Shown: one piece after another, positions 34,701-46,400 of the stretch
How the letters are laid out: each line of letters opens with the position of its first letter
Numbering within the stretch: the first letter of the stretch is position 1
Source of the DNA: Stachybotrys elegans
Taxonomy: Eukaryota > Ascomycota > Sordariomycetes > Hypocreales > Stachybotryaceae
DNA: 64,000 bases
Reading direction: 5' to 3'
NCBI GenBank assembly: GCA_020746835.1
Contig: JAGPNK010000002.1
Coordinates: forward strand, 3,038,001-3,102,000
Program-made: the position numbers and the translations under genes
The notes under the pieces: generated by a model
Database searches by the model: none
The model's input: only the letters and a program-made list of their open reading frames with translations
What the model was told of the DNA's origin: nothing

Positions 34701-35005
34701 AAGTCTAAGCGACCCCAGCGTCGCCCGGAGACAGCGAGGTGGCTCCTCGTTGTCCGAGTATCTATATAAGACGCGGCTATCTCCATCATCATCAGCATGC
34801 TTCACATTCATCACTCTCATCGCCATCAAACAAACAGTCCGGTATCCGGCCGCGCCGTCCCGTCATTCATTCATTTCAGCTCCGCTTCTCTGTACAATCT
34901 TTAGCCCCTCCCCTTGTGTCCTTGTAGATACTCTTGACCCAGCGTCAACAACACCCCGAACTTGTGTTCCACCCCTTGCACAGATAATCCACAACTCCCG
35001 TCACC
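31770..35005. other. 3.2 kb divergent spacer between the kelch and cutinase genes
   Basis: No supported gene on either strand. It holds a TATG/TGTG-rich stretch near 31930-31970, an AAAC microsatellite (about 34245-34261) and the cutinase promoter at its right end. Frames of up to 187 codons (32631-33194, minus) are Arg/Ser/Pro-rich and look random. Confidence 0.5.
34763..34770 (+). promoter_or_regulatory. TATA box of the cutinase gene
   Basis: TATATAAG about 240 bases upstream of the cutinase start codon, in a CT-rich promoter. A start site about 30 bases on would give a 5' UTR near 210 nt. Confidence 0.5.
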
Positions 35006-35731
35006 ATGAAGACCTTCTTCGCCCTTGCTCTCGCGGCTGCTGCTGCCGCCAACCCCATCGGTGTTCGCCAGCTCGGCAACCGCGTGGGCATCAGCTCCAA
35101 CGAGTTCACCGAGGGCGGCTGCAAACCCATCATTATGCTGTTCGCTCGTGGATCTACCGAGGTCGGCAATATGGGTACCGTCTGTGGCCCGCCCACTGGT
35201 GAGGGCCTGAAGAGGAACTTTGGTGCCGACAACGTCGCCGTCGAAGGCATCGAGTACGCCGCCGCCGTCAGCACCAACCTCCTCCCGGGAGGTGCCGACC
35301 TTCGTGGCATCCAGGCCATGAAGGACCTCATTGCCCAGGCCAACACCGAATGCCCCGACTCCATGCTGGTCGTTGGTGGCTACAGCCAGGGCGCCGCCCT
35401 GACCCATCGCGCTGTGGAGGATCTCCCCCAGGCCCAGAAGGACCAGATCGTCGCGGCGTTCACCTTCGGCGACACCAAGAACCAGCAGGTAAGCCTACTA
35501 GGACAGACCACTACTCTCCCTGTTTTGCACGCTGACAACCTGCCATAGGACAACGGCCAGATCCCCAACTTCCCTCCCGAGAAGACCAACATCATCTGCA
35601 ACACAGGCGACGCTGTGTGCAGAGGTCTCCTCACAATTCTGCCAGCCCACCTGACCTATGGAACCCGTGCCGATGAGCAGGTCGACTTCCTCACGGAGAA
35701 ACTGGTGGCTGCTGGTGCTCAGAGGCAGTAA
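35006..35731 (+). CDS. secreted cutinase
   Basis: Two exons: 35006-35488 and 35549-35731; 221 residues. The signal peptide is residues 1-15 (MKTFFALALAAAAAA), followed by a short prosegment. The alpha/beta-hydrolase core shows the nucleophile motif GGYSQGA (Ser127), the Asp motif in NTGDAVC (Asp182) and the His in LPAHLTY (His195). Cys39/Cys116 and Cys178/Cys185 sit where cutinases form their two disulfides; Cys60 appears unpaired. Cutinases hydrolyse the ester bonds of plant cutin and similar polyesters outside the cell. The 3' end lies 160 bases from the convergent Zn2Cys6 gene. The enzyme could instead be an acetylxylan esterase-like relative, but the ARGSTE motif and overall length favour cutinase. 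Confidence 0.92.
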
Positions 35732-35890
35732 AGAGGATTTACTCTGATGGAGATGCTGGAACCGCCGGGGCATTGTTGAGAGTACAGGGTTGGATATTTG
35801 TAACGTGGTGTTCATGTTTTAGTGGCCCAGCAAAGGGGGCGGGACCTTCTTCTGCTGTAGATGGACCAATTCACAGACTGCATGGCGCAA

Positions 35891-37685
35891 TCAGCCGTCA
35901 ACTTCTTGCACCCCAAACCCATTTGGCCTGAGTATGTTGCGAGGGATGCTTTCGTGCAAGAGATTACCCCTCAGGGCTTGTCTGACGCCGACTTCGTTGC
36001 CGATGAAGACGAGGGCCGTTTGGGCATCCTTCTTCTGCTGGGGACGGGCAGATGTAGACGCCACAATGGTGCTCAACGGCCATACAACTTTAAGAGAGCT
36101 AAAGACAATCTGGACATTGGTCGTCGATAATTTCGCCAGGGGTCCTAGCAAGCTAGGAATACAGCGCAGGATCTGGTCCGTGGCGTCCCGGACAATGTAC
36201 AGACTGCTGAACCATTGCGCACGGTATTTCTCCTGGCTCGTCTGGTTGACGTCGTAGATGGTCAGGTAGTTGATGAGAAACTGGACGACCGAGTGCACCT
36301 TGATAAGAGAAGCCCAGTATAGAAGCCACATGTAATGGTCGAGCATTCCGGGCTCACTGGGAGTAATGGACATGGCGCTTATTGTATTTCCAGCGTCCAC
36401 GATCTCACCAACCAGCGCGTCGTATTTTTCCAAGGCGGCGGCCGTGTCCTGATTCTGGAGAATCTGCACGATTTGTGACTGCACACGAGACATACGGCTC
36501 ATGAAGACGCAGGCCTCCAGCGCGAACTTCTCGATTGGTTGCACAGTGGATCTGATTATGCCGAGCCATTCATCGGACTCGTGGGGCATTCCGACGGTCT
36601 CGGTCAGGGCTTGTATTTGCTTAAAGAAAAGTCAGCTTCCAAGTTAGCAGCCAAGGATGAGATTTGCCATACCACAAGAGTGAATGTAGGCCAGAATGCC
36701 CTGCGGCCTGCCCTGGTGTGGAGCTGAGCATTCCCTCTGGACTTGAGCAGGGTATACAACCCCCGAGCATGGACTAACCACGAACTGCGGAGCTGTTCTC
36801 TCCTGATGGAATCCAGGAGTAGCTGGCGATGCCGTTAGCATTCGGACTACGTTGGATAGCGCAGGAGGGTGATACCTCGTAGTTGGCAAGGACCCATACA
36901 GTGACCAGCACGTCGTCTCGAATCGACCTTTCAGGGTCCTGCAGAGCCTGACTGACTGAGCTCAATACTTTGCCGAGATACATCCCAAGCTCCTTCTCGG
37001 CCATCTTCCTCGACTCGGTGGCCATGGAGGTAGGATAATGGAGATTGGTGACATAGGTCCTCGAGAAGAGATGAGCGGCCCAGATGAGCGGGCCGTCGCT
37101 GTCCGTCACTTGATAGACGTCTTGGAGGAAGCCAAGGGTAGAGTAGACATGCAGCATCATGGGGACCGAGGTTGCCGACCAGTGTTGGCTGACCTGGATG
37201 CCGAGCGGAAGATGAAAGTCGCCAGAAGGTCTACGTGCAACCGTCTGTGCCAGGTCCTCTGCCTCGCCGGCGTTATGAGGTGAGGCGAGGCTGGTCAAAG
37301 CATCGGGTGATCGAAAGTCAGCACTGGAGTACCTGACCGGCGACTGCACCAAAGGCGAATCAGCCGACCCAGAGGAAGAAGAGGAGGAGGAGGAGGAGGA
37401 AGAGGCGCAAGCAGAGTCAAGAGCAGAGGCAGACCGCTTTGCCCTGCGCTGCCTGCGGACGGGGGCGGTAGCGTTCCGAAAGATGAGATCCTGCGGTTCT
37501 CGATAGCCCGGGCACTCAGCGCCATATTTGATGCAGCGCTTGCAGGCGGGCCGTTCCAGGTCACACTACGCCAGAGAGTCAGCTTCCAGCCTCCAGAGGA
37601 ATAGGCGCGTCGGGGTTTGCCTTGCCTTGACCCGTCGCGACCGACACAAATGGCAGTCCTTGCTGGGCCGCCCGGTATTGACCAT
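35891..37685 (-). CDS. Zn2Cys6 fungal-type transcription factor
   Basis: Four exons on the minus strand: 37685-37626, 37565-36876, 36822-36673, 36619-35891; 542 residues. The N-terminal zinc cluster has six Cys at 11, 14, 21, 28, 31 and 38 (spacing CX2CX6CX6CX2CX6C) and ends CPGYREPQDLIF. It is followed by an Arg/Lys patch, a run of ten Ser and a helical regulatory domain (fungal-specific TF domain 2 style). The first intron, placed right before the third Cys, starts with GC rather than GT; the other two are GT-AG of 53 nt each with GCTAAC branch points. Such proteins bind DNA and control catabolic or secondary-metabolism genes. The target is unknown; it converges on the cutinase gene. Confidence 0.87.
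37566..37625 (-). other. GC-AG intron in the Zn2Cys6 gene
   Basis: 60 nt. The donor reads AAG|GCAAGG and the acceptor GCGTAG|TGT. Splicing joins RRVK to CDLERPAC, which completes the zinc cluster, so the non-canonical donor is well supported. No GT donor nearby keeps the cluster intact. Confidence 0.8.
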
Positions 37686-38520
37686 CTTGGCTCTTGCAGA
37701 CGGTTGCAGGCTTACGCCGATGAAGACGTGTTGTGGGAAGGTAGAAAAAGCATCACAGCTGAGGTGTGTAAGATGCAGGATGACAAGGCTGCTAGCGTCT
37801 CTATCTCACCACCAACTATCTAGCCTGACCAGGGAGAGGGCATTACGTCAGCCCACTTTTGCTAGGCGCAAGCACAACGCGACAAACAAGCGGCCAGCGA
37901 GCATGGGGGTATCGGACAAACCAAACCACGGTAGAAATATATACTTCTTCATACACATATATATAATATATACGGAGATCAAAATTTTACAGTGACCCAT
38001 TAGGTTACGCCGTGACATGCAATACCACCTACGCAGCCTCCATCTTCCCCTTCCTCATCCCCTCACCACTTACATGAACAAATCCTCATCCGCCAACACA
38101 AACCGACATCTCCAATCTTCACAACAACATGAAACATCAAATCCAGCACTGCCATCCGTTACAGCCTCATTATCCAGGCACACAAACCCAACGCAACCCT
38201 CGACCTTGGCTGAGCTCTTTTCCTCCTATCTCCCCCCTCACCCATAACTTGCCCAATTCGGCCATTTGCTCGCCTCTGACTGGCTGCTCCCTCGCAACCC
38301 CGCTTCTCGCCCACTTACACGCGCACAAGGACCAGCACAAAGCTGACGAGCCCACGCCCTTGACCAAACCCCTTATCTCTTTTCTTCCTTCCTTCCTTCT
38401 TTCTTTCTCTTCTTCTTTCTAATCCTCACCAGTATCTCGTTCTCTGAATCCCAGGCCTCCCCTACCTAAGATTTATCATCCCCATACACATCCCCGCTGC
38501 CCAACACCACCCTCACCACC
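37686..38520. other. divergent intergenic region, Zn2Cys6 and GFA genes
   Basis: No gene. AT-rich near 37930-37980 (ATATATA runs) and C/T-rich in the last 130 bases before the GFA start codon, as in fungal promoters. Confidence 0.5.
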
Positions 38521-39204
38521 ATGTCTCACTACGCTGACAACAAAGACCTCTTCCCCATGCAAGGCGGCTGCGCCTGCGGCCATATTCGCTACCAGCTCGA
38601 GATGGCTCCCATCATGGTCCACTGCTGCCACTGTACCGCTTGTCAAAAGCACACAGGCAGCGCCTTCGCCCTCAGCGCCTACATCGAGTCCTCAGCCATC
38701 ACGCTCCTCTCCGCTGCCGCCCCGACCATCGCCGGCTCCCCGGGTGGCCCTGCCTCCGTCTCCTGCGGCCTCATGCCCGGCTTCCGCGACATCACGGGCG
38801 GTGTCCCGCAACCTGAAAACCCATCTTCCAAGCCAGCTCTTCACACTGTGCCGTCGGGATCTGGCATCGGCGTGACGATTGCCCAGTGCCCCGTATGCCA
38901 TGTCGGGCTATGGTCTCACTATGCCGACGTGGGAAACTTTGTCTCTTACCTCCGGTGCGGCACCCTCGACCAACCTTGGCACGTCGAGCCCGACGCCCAC
39001 ATCTACCTCAAGAGCAGAAGGTCCTTCGTCACCCTCTCCGACGGCAAGCCGCAGTTTGACGAATACTACCCGGACAAGAGTGCCATGTACAGACCCGATG
39101 TCAAAGACAGAGTCGCCAAGATTAGCGAGAGGCAGGCCCAGTTCAGGGAGGAGTTGATGGCAATCATCGCCCAAGGATCCAAGGCGGCGACCGACGGTGC
39201 CTAA
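38521..39204 (+). CDS. GFA/CENP-V-type zinc-binding protein
   Basis: Intronless, 227 residues. The zinc-ligand pattern of glutathione-dependent formaldehyde-activating (GFA)-like enzymes is present: GGCACGHIRYQ near the N-terminus, HCCHCTACQKHTGSAFAL next, and QCPVCHVGLWSHY in the middle, followed by LRCGTLDQPWHVEPDAHIYL. The family includes S-(hydroxymethyl)glutathione synthase and the centromere protein CENP-V; most fungal members are uncharacterised carbon-sulfur lyase-like enzymes. The stretch between the second and third Cys clusters is longer than in the bacterial enzyme. Substrate unknown. The 3' end faces the minus-strand DUF1765-type gene. Confidence 0.88.
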   Translation: MSHYADNKDLFPMQGGCACGHIRYQLEMAPIMVHCCHCTACQKHTGSAFALSAYIESSAITLLSAAAPTIAGSPGGPASVSCGLMPGFRDITGGVPQPENPSSKPALHTVPSGSGIGVTIAQCPVCHVGLWSHYADVGNFVSYLRCGTLDQPWHVEPDAHIYLKSRRSFVTLSDGKPQFDEYYPDKSAMYRPDVKDRVAKISERQAQFREELMAIIAQGSKAATDGA

Positions 39205-39761
39205 GTAGCTCTGGCGCTTCAACTCAAGCAACGGACCACTCACAAGTTAGTAGGCGGGGGAAGAGTAAATGCGCGGGCTATTCTTCTGTAAGCCCAAGCT
39301 CCAGAGTCTGAATTGAATATAGGTGATGAATCAAGTGAAGATACAAGGCCACTGAAAGTATCCTTCCCAAACGCCCCAATGACCAAAACCCGTCCCTGAA
39401 CAAAGCAAACCCTATGAGCTGCTGCTGTAGAACCGACTACAAAGCCAGGTAGACCGATGGATGCAAAGAAGAGAAGAGAAAGTAAATGAACAAATAACCC
39501 CCCCATTTTTTATGTTTTCCGATATGTTGTCCGAACAAAAATGAACAGAGGAACATGCCTGATGCTCAAGATTTCCCTCTGGAACCAGATGCATACAAAA
39601 TACCGCTCCAACGCCATATTTTTGCGCAGGGCGCTGCCTCTCGAGGCCTCGCGGATATAGAAGAAGAAGAAAAAAAGCCATGTCCAGAAAAGGGGGTATC
39701 CTTGACGCACAACGCACTATATATCATGCTCTGAACCTGAGCCCTCGTCAAACTTCGAGGC
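39205..39761. other. convergent 3' flanks of the GFA and DUF1765-type genes
   Basis: Non-coding, no repeat or gene seen; short frames on the minus strand are chance frames. Confidence 0.5.
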
Positions 39762-42700
39762 CTAGCCGGCAAGCTTGCGAAATCCCTCGGCGCTAAGCTG
39801 TGGCACCTCCATCTCCTCGAGACTGATGACACCCTCGTCTCGGCGCCTCTCGATGAAGTTGTTGTATTCAAAGACCACCCCGCTCCACTCCGCAAGCGCT
39901 CGTCCCGTGTAGACGGCATTGCGGCTGTACATGCCAACCGGCTTCTCTGGTTGTGTTGCTTCCGATCCTCGATCCGGGCTGGCTGAATCGAGCTTGATCC
40001 CGGTCCAGGGCGCCCCTAAACTATCGCTCTCGCTGGATGTCTTCTCCTTGCTGAAGAGCAGAGTGCTGTCTTCAAAGCCTTGCATGACTTCGCCGAAATA
40101 GTCGTTGCTAGGCTGAGAGGCACCATGAGCAGAAGCCAGCGGCGTTGCGTCCCGAGTCGTATCGACAAAGTCATCGTCAATGCTTCCAGAACTCGCTTCG
40201 GTATTTGGCTTTAGACTAGGCGACGGCGGAGTCGCAGTGCCGCTGCGGTTCTTCAGCCGAAGTCGAGTCTGTGCCGGTCCGGGAAGCACTGGTCTAACCA
40301 GGACCCGGTTGCGGCTCGGCGCTGTTGTCTGCTGCCATGCCAAGATGAATTTGAAAATGAACTGGGGTTCTTCGAAGACCGGTGACGCCGCAAATGCATC
40401 GGCAGTTGGTGCCGTCACCTTGGTCAGCTTTGGTGGCGGCGGCGGACCTTGTCGTGAGCGCGCCTCGGCCGTTTCGCGTCGCACATTGAGAAAATCGTCT
40501 TCCCAGGATGGCCGGCGCTGAACACCTGGAGCCGGCGCATCTTCCTCTGCGCTGCTGTTGGTGGCTAATGAAAACACCTTGCCCAGAAGCGACCATCTCT
40601 TCTTATCACCTTTGGGGGTTGCACTGCCATCACAATGGTCCGTTCCCTTATCGCTGCTGCTGGGCCGAACATAGGTAGTGGTGTCGGCCAGCAGGCCAGG
40701 CTGTGGGATATTCAGCTCCTGCCGTATGATGACGAATTTCTTATTGGGCGTTGGAAGCGTAGGGCTTGATGATGGTGCCGCCCGACCCGACATCTCGGCA
40801 GCCTCCTTTAGCCATAGATAATGCGCCCAGACCAACCTTAACCTCGTCGTGGCCAGCGAGAAGATTTGCCTATAAATTTTTGTTAGTGTCAAGCATCACC
40901 TCGTATGGGCCAGTTACACGTACGCGTCCACCTCACTCGCTCCGCCGTCGTCACGACATATTCTCCAGCAGAGCAAGCGATGATAGTAAGCTCGAACCAT
41001 TGGACACCAATGGTTGAAGTACGTCTCAAAAGTCGTCTCCGAAAGAAGCCAGTTTGCACAAATAGCCTTCTTCCTGCTAGGGTCGGCGGCCAACGTATCC
41101 CAGATGGTGTAAATAAAGGCGAACATTCGGATCTCTGACATTGTGTGAAACGAGTTCAATATTCGGCTCCAGACATCGACCCAAAACTTCCAGTCAATAT
41201 AGCCCTTGGAGCCGGAGTAGTCCTCGAAATCCGTAACGATTGGCAAGGCTTCCTCCAAAAAGTCGCACAGCGCATAAGAGGCAGTGTTGTTGAATTGGGG
41301 GATCTTTCGAGTGGCGGCCGAGGCCATTGACATGAATGCTTGGGCAAACGTATGCTTCGCCCGTGCTATGTCGCTCGAGTTATCGTAGAGAACGTCTCTT
41401 AGAAGAACGACCAGCTTGTTCTCCGCCTTTCCTTTCCAAGGAGCGATCGAAGGAGGCGGCAGCAGAGCTGATGCATCTGCACCATGCATCGCATCCAGCA
41501 TCGAAGGCCCCATGACTCCGTCCAAGGGGTTTTGTCGATGAATCGTCATGTCCAAGGTTGAAAGGAGCTGTGCCTGGACAAGAACGAACCCTGGGTATGC
41601 CGCCTTCTCCTTCAGAGATTGGTTTGGAGGAACAAACTCTTCAAAGAGAACGTGATAGTCTTTGTAAAAGTTAAAAAACAGATCAGTATCGCGGCCTTTC
41701 CACCGCGAAATCCAAGGTCCCATCCACGGCACTTGAGCTACCTGCATTGACATGGGTGGGACAATCTTGATGGTCTCCCACATGGCCCTCGGCGAGGTCC
41801 ATTTGAAAGAACTGACAGCAGGCGGGAACAGAGCAGCCACATTTTCGCCCTGGGGGGTGTTCTTCCGCGGAAGGCCCAACTCGTCCGAGGCACGTCGAAT
41901 CAATGCGGGTGTCAAGCCCCAGAGCCGGACCAAGACGTCAGCGACGCCGGGAGCAAAGAAGAAGGCGTACGCGAAGCTCTTGGCGGCGAAGCTTACCAAG
42001 CTGAATGGGACGTGTCGCAACGACAGCTTGTCCACCGCGAATGCCAGTTGCCTCATCAGACCCGAGACAAACATGGTTCGGACATTATGCTCTGCCGATT
42101 CGGCCAAGAAGTCGGCCTCGCCTGAGCCGACGCTGGAGCTGGAGTGGCTCGACGCGGGTCTGGCATGCAGAGTCTGAGAGGAGCGCTGGGCCAAGGGCAG
42201 GAACAGAGGTGTGGTTTGTCGCCATTCAGGCCGCATCATGAGCGACATGGCAGCCTCGAGAAGAACAGGGCGGTCTGCCTCGGCAGAGTAAGACATAGCC
42301 TGATCCTCGAACAGGTCCAGGACCGCGTTCCACCAACGATTTAGTATAACGGCCCTCCGGTCCACATCTTCGGGGCTCAGCACTTTGACCGATTCGTGAA
42401 TCATTGTATTCCTAAGAAAGGGGAGGAGAGCCTGTTGTATATGTTGAACTCGTTGCGGCATCGGCTTGGCTAGGAAATTGCGATACTCGATCTCGAGCGT
42501 CTTGAAGGAAGACCAGAGCACATCGCGACCTTGGTTAGGCATGTCGCCCGAGGAATCATCCGTGGTCGCGGTGTTGCTCTCCAAAGAGACGGACTGGGAC
42601 GTGGCGGTTTCGATGCTGTTTGTCGCAGGGGGCGCGAGGCTGGTGGCGGAAGAGGCGCAGCTTTGGTCGGATTCGGTACTGTTCTCTTGGAGCTTGGTCA

Positions 42701-43484
42701 AGCTACTAGCTGACGACTGTCTAAATTTGGCCAAGTAGTTGCTAGCACGGGTAAAGGCTCGTGGCGTAGCCTTTGTAGGTTCGGGCGTCGGCTTAGCTGG
42801 TGTCTGCTCGGTCGTGGGCTCGGGTTTCTTGCGAGACTTGCTGAGTCTCCTCGTGAGGGTTCGCGCAGCGTCTGGTGCCGAGGATTCCCCCGTCACAGAT
42901 GCCGACCGACCCCTCGGGGATGGCGAGCGGGAGGGGATCCAAGATCGTTTGGCAAAATGAACGAGGGAGTCGGTTACGGTCGTAGAGCGTGGAACGTTCT
43001 TGGAGTCCGCCTTGAGAAGAAGGACGGGTTCTTCACGCCCATCCTCGCCGTAGGACGTCGTAGGGCGCTGCGGAATCGCTTCCACCTCGGCCTCGGCAGC
43101 CTGCAGCCTAGACCCAGAGCCAGGGAGCCACGAGCGAACCGGTCTGTCGATGAAGGAGCCCTTCCTGGGGCGCACCAGGGACAGCCGAGAGGGCCTGGCG
43201 GGGGATTGCGACTTGGCTGGGGATTCCGTTTTGACGTCCGTGGTGACGAGGGCGGCCGGCTTCTCGGGGCTTTCAAGGTGCCTGGGGCTTGACAGGCCGG
43301 ATATGTCGAGGTCGAAGTCATCGTTGAACGAGGGCAAGTCGAAGCCCGACTGAATCGAGGAGTGTCGATCGGGGCCCGGGCTCGGGGCGGTGCTTTGGAG
43401 GTCGGAGGCCGAGTGTGATCGGCCGTAGCTAGAAGTCGTCGTGGTATCCACGGCCGAGGCCATGGTCAAGACGGAGCCAGTCAT
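39762..43484 (-). CDS. large DUF1765-type fungal protein
   Basis: Two exons on the minus strand: 43484-40924 and 40869-39762; 1222 residues. The 54-nt intron has a GTACGT donor and ACACTAACA branch and joins SEVDA to QIFSLATTRL. The first 270 residues are Ser/Pro/Arg/Thr-rich and probably disordered. A long helical region follows, ending with the conserved stretch ETTFETYFNHWCPMVRAYYH and LLCWRICR, which I associate with the fungal DUF1765 family. The C-terminal 350 residues are again low complexity with short conserved islands (FKFILAWQQ, YNNFIERRRDEGV). Function unknown. A second in-frame Met eight codons in (43463) is an alternative start. Confidence 0.75.
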
Positions 43485-46400
43485 ATCATGGCAAGAAGAC
43501 CAAGGGAAGCAGGACGTGCTGCAATTCTAGTCGCAGACGCCAGCCGGTGGGAGAGGCGAGGGAAGCAAGTAGGAAGGAAAGAAGGGCAAGCAGGGGAAAT
43601 TAAGAGTTGGGAACACAGCAGCTGGTTTAGCCCAGCATTACTCGGTGTGCTTCTCTGGCCGGCAGAGCAAGGGGAAAGAAACGGCGAGCCAGCTACTAGG
43701 TAGGTAGGTATGTGCTCAGTCAGTAGCCAAAAGCTTGACTGCCTAGTAGGAGGTGTGCGGCTAAGGTGAAGCTGAGGTTGAAGTAGGGAGGGGGAGGAGT
43801 CGGCGGGTAGGTAGGTAGGTCGGTAGGTCGGTAGGTCGGTAGGTAGAGGAGATTAGGTTGCAGCGAGAGGAGCAGCAAGAAGGAGCAACGAGCAATCGAG
43901 AGATGGGATGTCAGTTTCAGACCCAGCAGCAAGACAAAATGCCCGGGGGGGTGGTGGTGGTTCGTGGTTCGTGGTTCACCGTGGTGGTTCGCTGTCGAGG
44001 CGACCTCCACAAACACACAATTGGATATGTATGTATGTACTTTACCTGCCTACGGAGTACATGAACACGAAAAGGTACAGGTATGAAAAGATGGATAGAT
44101 GCGGATGGATCGCCATCAACGGACGACGGATCGGCTAGAGAGCGGAGTCTAACCTGGCTCCGGAGGCCCGTCCAGCACGATGCTGAAGGTACCTACATTA
44201 TTTACAGTATAGTACGGCACGACATGTAACTGATTTGCATTAGTATTTATTTTTACGGTCCTGCTTTTCCCTTTTTCCCTTTATTAGGTAGGGTCAAGGG
44301 GGGAGAAGGGGGGGCCAGGCGATGGCCAACAGTGGTTACAGAAGACTGGGCTGTGCGCAACGCCAAAGTAATAGTGGGTCACTCCTATGCCTTTACTCCG
44401 ACTGCTTTTTTTCTTCTTTTTTTTTCCCCCTCTGCAGCAGGCCAGGCTCTTTGCCCATTCTCAACATTGTGGTGACAGGAGGCCTCGGGCGGTTTGTTGT
44501 TATTGTTTCTCAAAAGGAGGGGTGTGTTTCTCTGGGGTAATACCGGGCTGGTGGTCGCCTCCTACCCGAGCATGGCGGAAATGAGAGTGTTAGTAGCTGG
44601 CAGAGCAGGGCGTTCGAGTCAGGAAACGATGGACAGGAGATGATGGCATCCATGTCGGCTGCCCGTCACCGTGCACGGCACTACCGGCCTGCCTGGCGAA
44701 TGAGATGGTATTCCCTGTCGTGCGTGGATGCCATTTGAGGCCATTTGTGCACATTTGGATTCCTGAATCCCTCCCGACCAGGTACCGTCCGCCATGCTGC
44801 TACCTCTCCGTTCTATCCGGTACCTCTTACAGGCGGCCAAGCTTTGGAGGCCCCAAGCGCCGGAGTCAATCCAATGTCAACACCCACTACTTTCCAAGGC
44901 AATATACCCAGTAGGTACCAACCATGGCTTCCTCCGTTTCTGTCGCGCTGCAGCCTGCAAGTAGGGTGCTCCCACCCCTGCACTGCACTCTGCATCCCGT
45001 CCTCCGTAATGATCAGGGCTGGGCGCTCAGGTCAGGGGTTCTTCGAATAGAAGGCAAATGGAACCAACAATGCCTTTTCATCCAGGCCATGCTAGTATGC
45101 AACTTATGTCATTGTTGCGAGGGCTTATTATAGCACGACTAGTCACCTTTGACTAAGTATGTATTCCCCGATGATGTGATCCGTCAATAAGACGTTGGTA
45201 CAGTACAAGTAAACGGAGGTTGGAAATTAACGGCCATTTTGCTTGTTCCGGTAATCACTGGAGTACCTTGCCAGCCATGAATGAGCCCCGTGCTCCCACG
45301 TTATTCGAAACAAAACTGCGCAAGCCTATCCCCTGATGCGGTGCTCGAGAGCCCAGGCATGGCTTTTGGCTCAGCGCCACTCACCACCAGCCTTTCCCTA
45401 CCTTAGTTGGTTCAAATATGCAAAACAATTTCCTTGTCATCAGGCTCTCTCTCCGTTCCAGTGTCAAGGAGATTCGATAGTCCTGTGCGCCCGCCGGCCG
45501 GTCAGTCTCGTCCCTCTCGATTCTAAGATTTGGACCACCCTTCCGCAGCTGGTGGTGACAAGCCCAGGTCCGAGGCTATCGAATTCAATTTACCCGTAGC
45601 GTGCCGTGACGTCCATTTTCTCTGTCCCTCAAACCGCGAACGCTAAAATAGTAGGCAGGCCCAGCCCAGCAGCCGCAAACGCCGACCCCCGCCAACCAAC
45701 GACGCAAGCAGGGCCGAGACAAAAGCGCACACGCAAAACCCGCCGCGAGGCGCACTCGGGAGCCAGCTGACCCAGGCCGCCTCGCCTCGTTTCGGCCAGC
45801 GCGTAGCGCGCTTCGACAGCCATCCGTCGTTCTGGCCAGCCGATCCCCGGCACAGCCTCAAGCACGCGGCGCCAACATATGATATATAACATAAACGTAA
45901 CGCCAAGTAGGTAATGGCCACCGCCGCGATCGGTGGGAGAACAGTGTTCAGATCACGATGCTTGGTGTGCTTAGGGCATGAACCCCCAACCGTCCACACG
46001 ACGCTGATCTGGATGCGCTGCAAGACACGCAGAGTCAAGGTCAGGCTGGCGTCTCAGAGAACTGATATCCCAGCAACGAGTGAGCATATTGGGATCCAGA
46101 TGCCCGCTATTGCCGTCGGGCGTCGTCTCGACCGGGTAAAGCCACGTCCCTAGATAAGGGATACGCGACGAGACAGTGATCACACACACATGGAGCATCA
46201 ATCACAGCATCAGACATGGCAAACATAACAAGTACATCAAGCTCATTCATATATATGTTTCCACAACTTCATGCACCAGAGCCCTTGGGGAGGAGGACAG
46301 CGGTGTTTGGTAATGTTATGGAGAGGTTCCTCTCGGCACGTTGAAAACTTCCTTCAGCAGGTAGAGCACAGAATAAGCCCATTGCTGTACACACATATGC

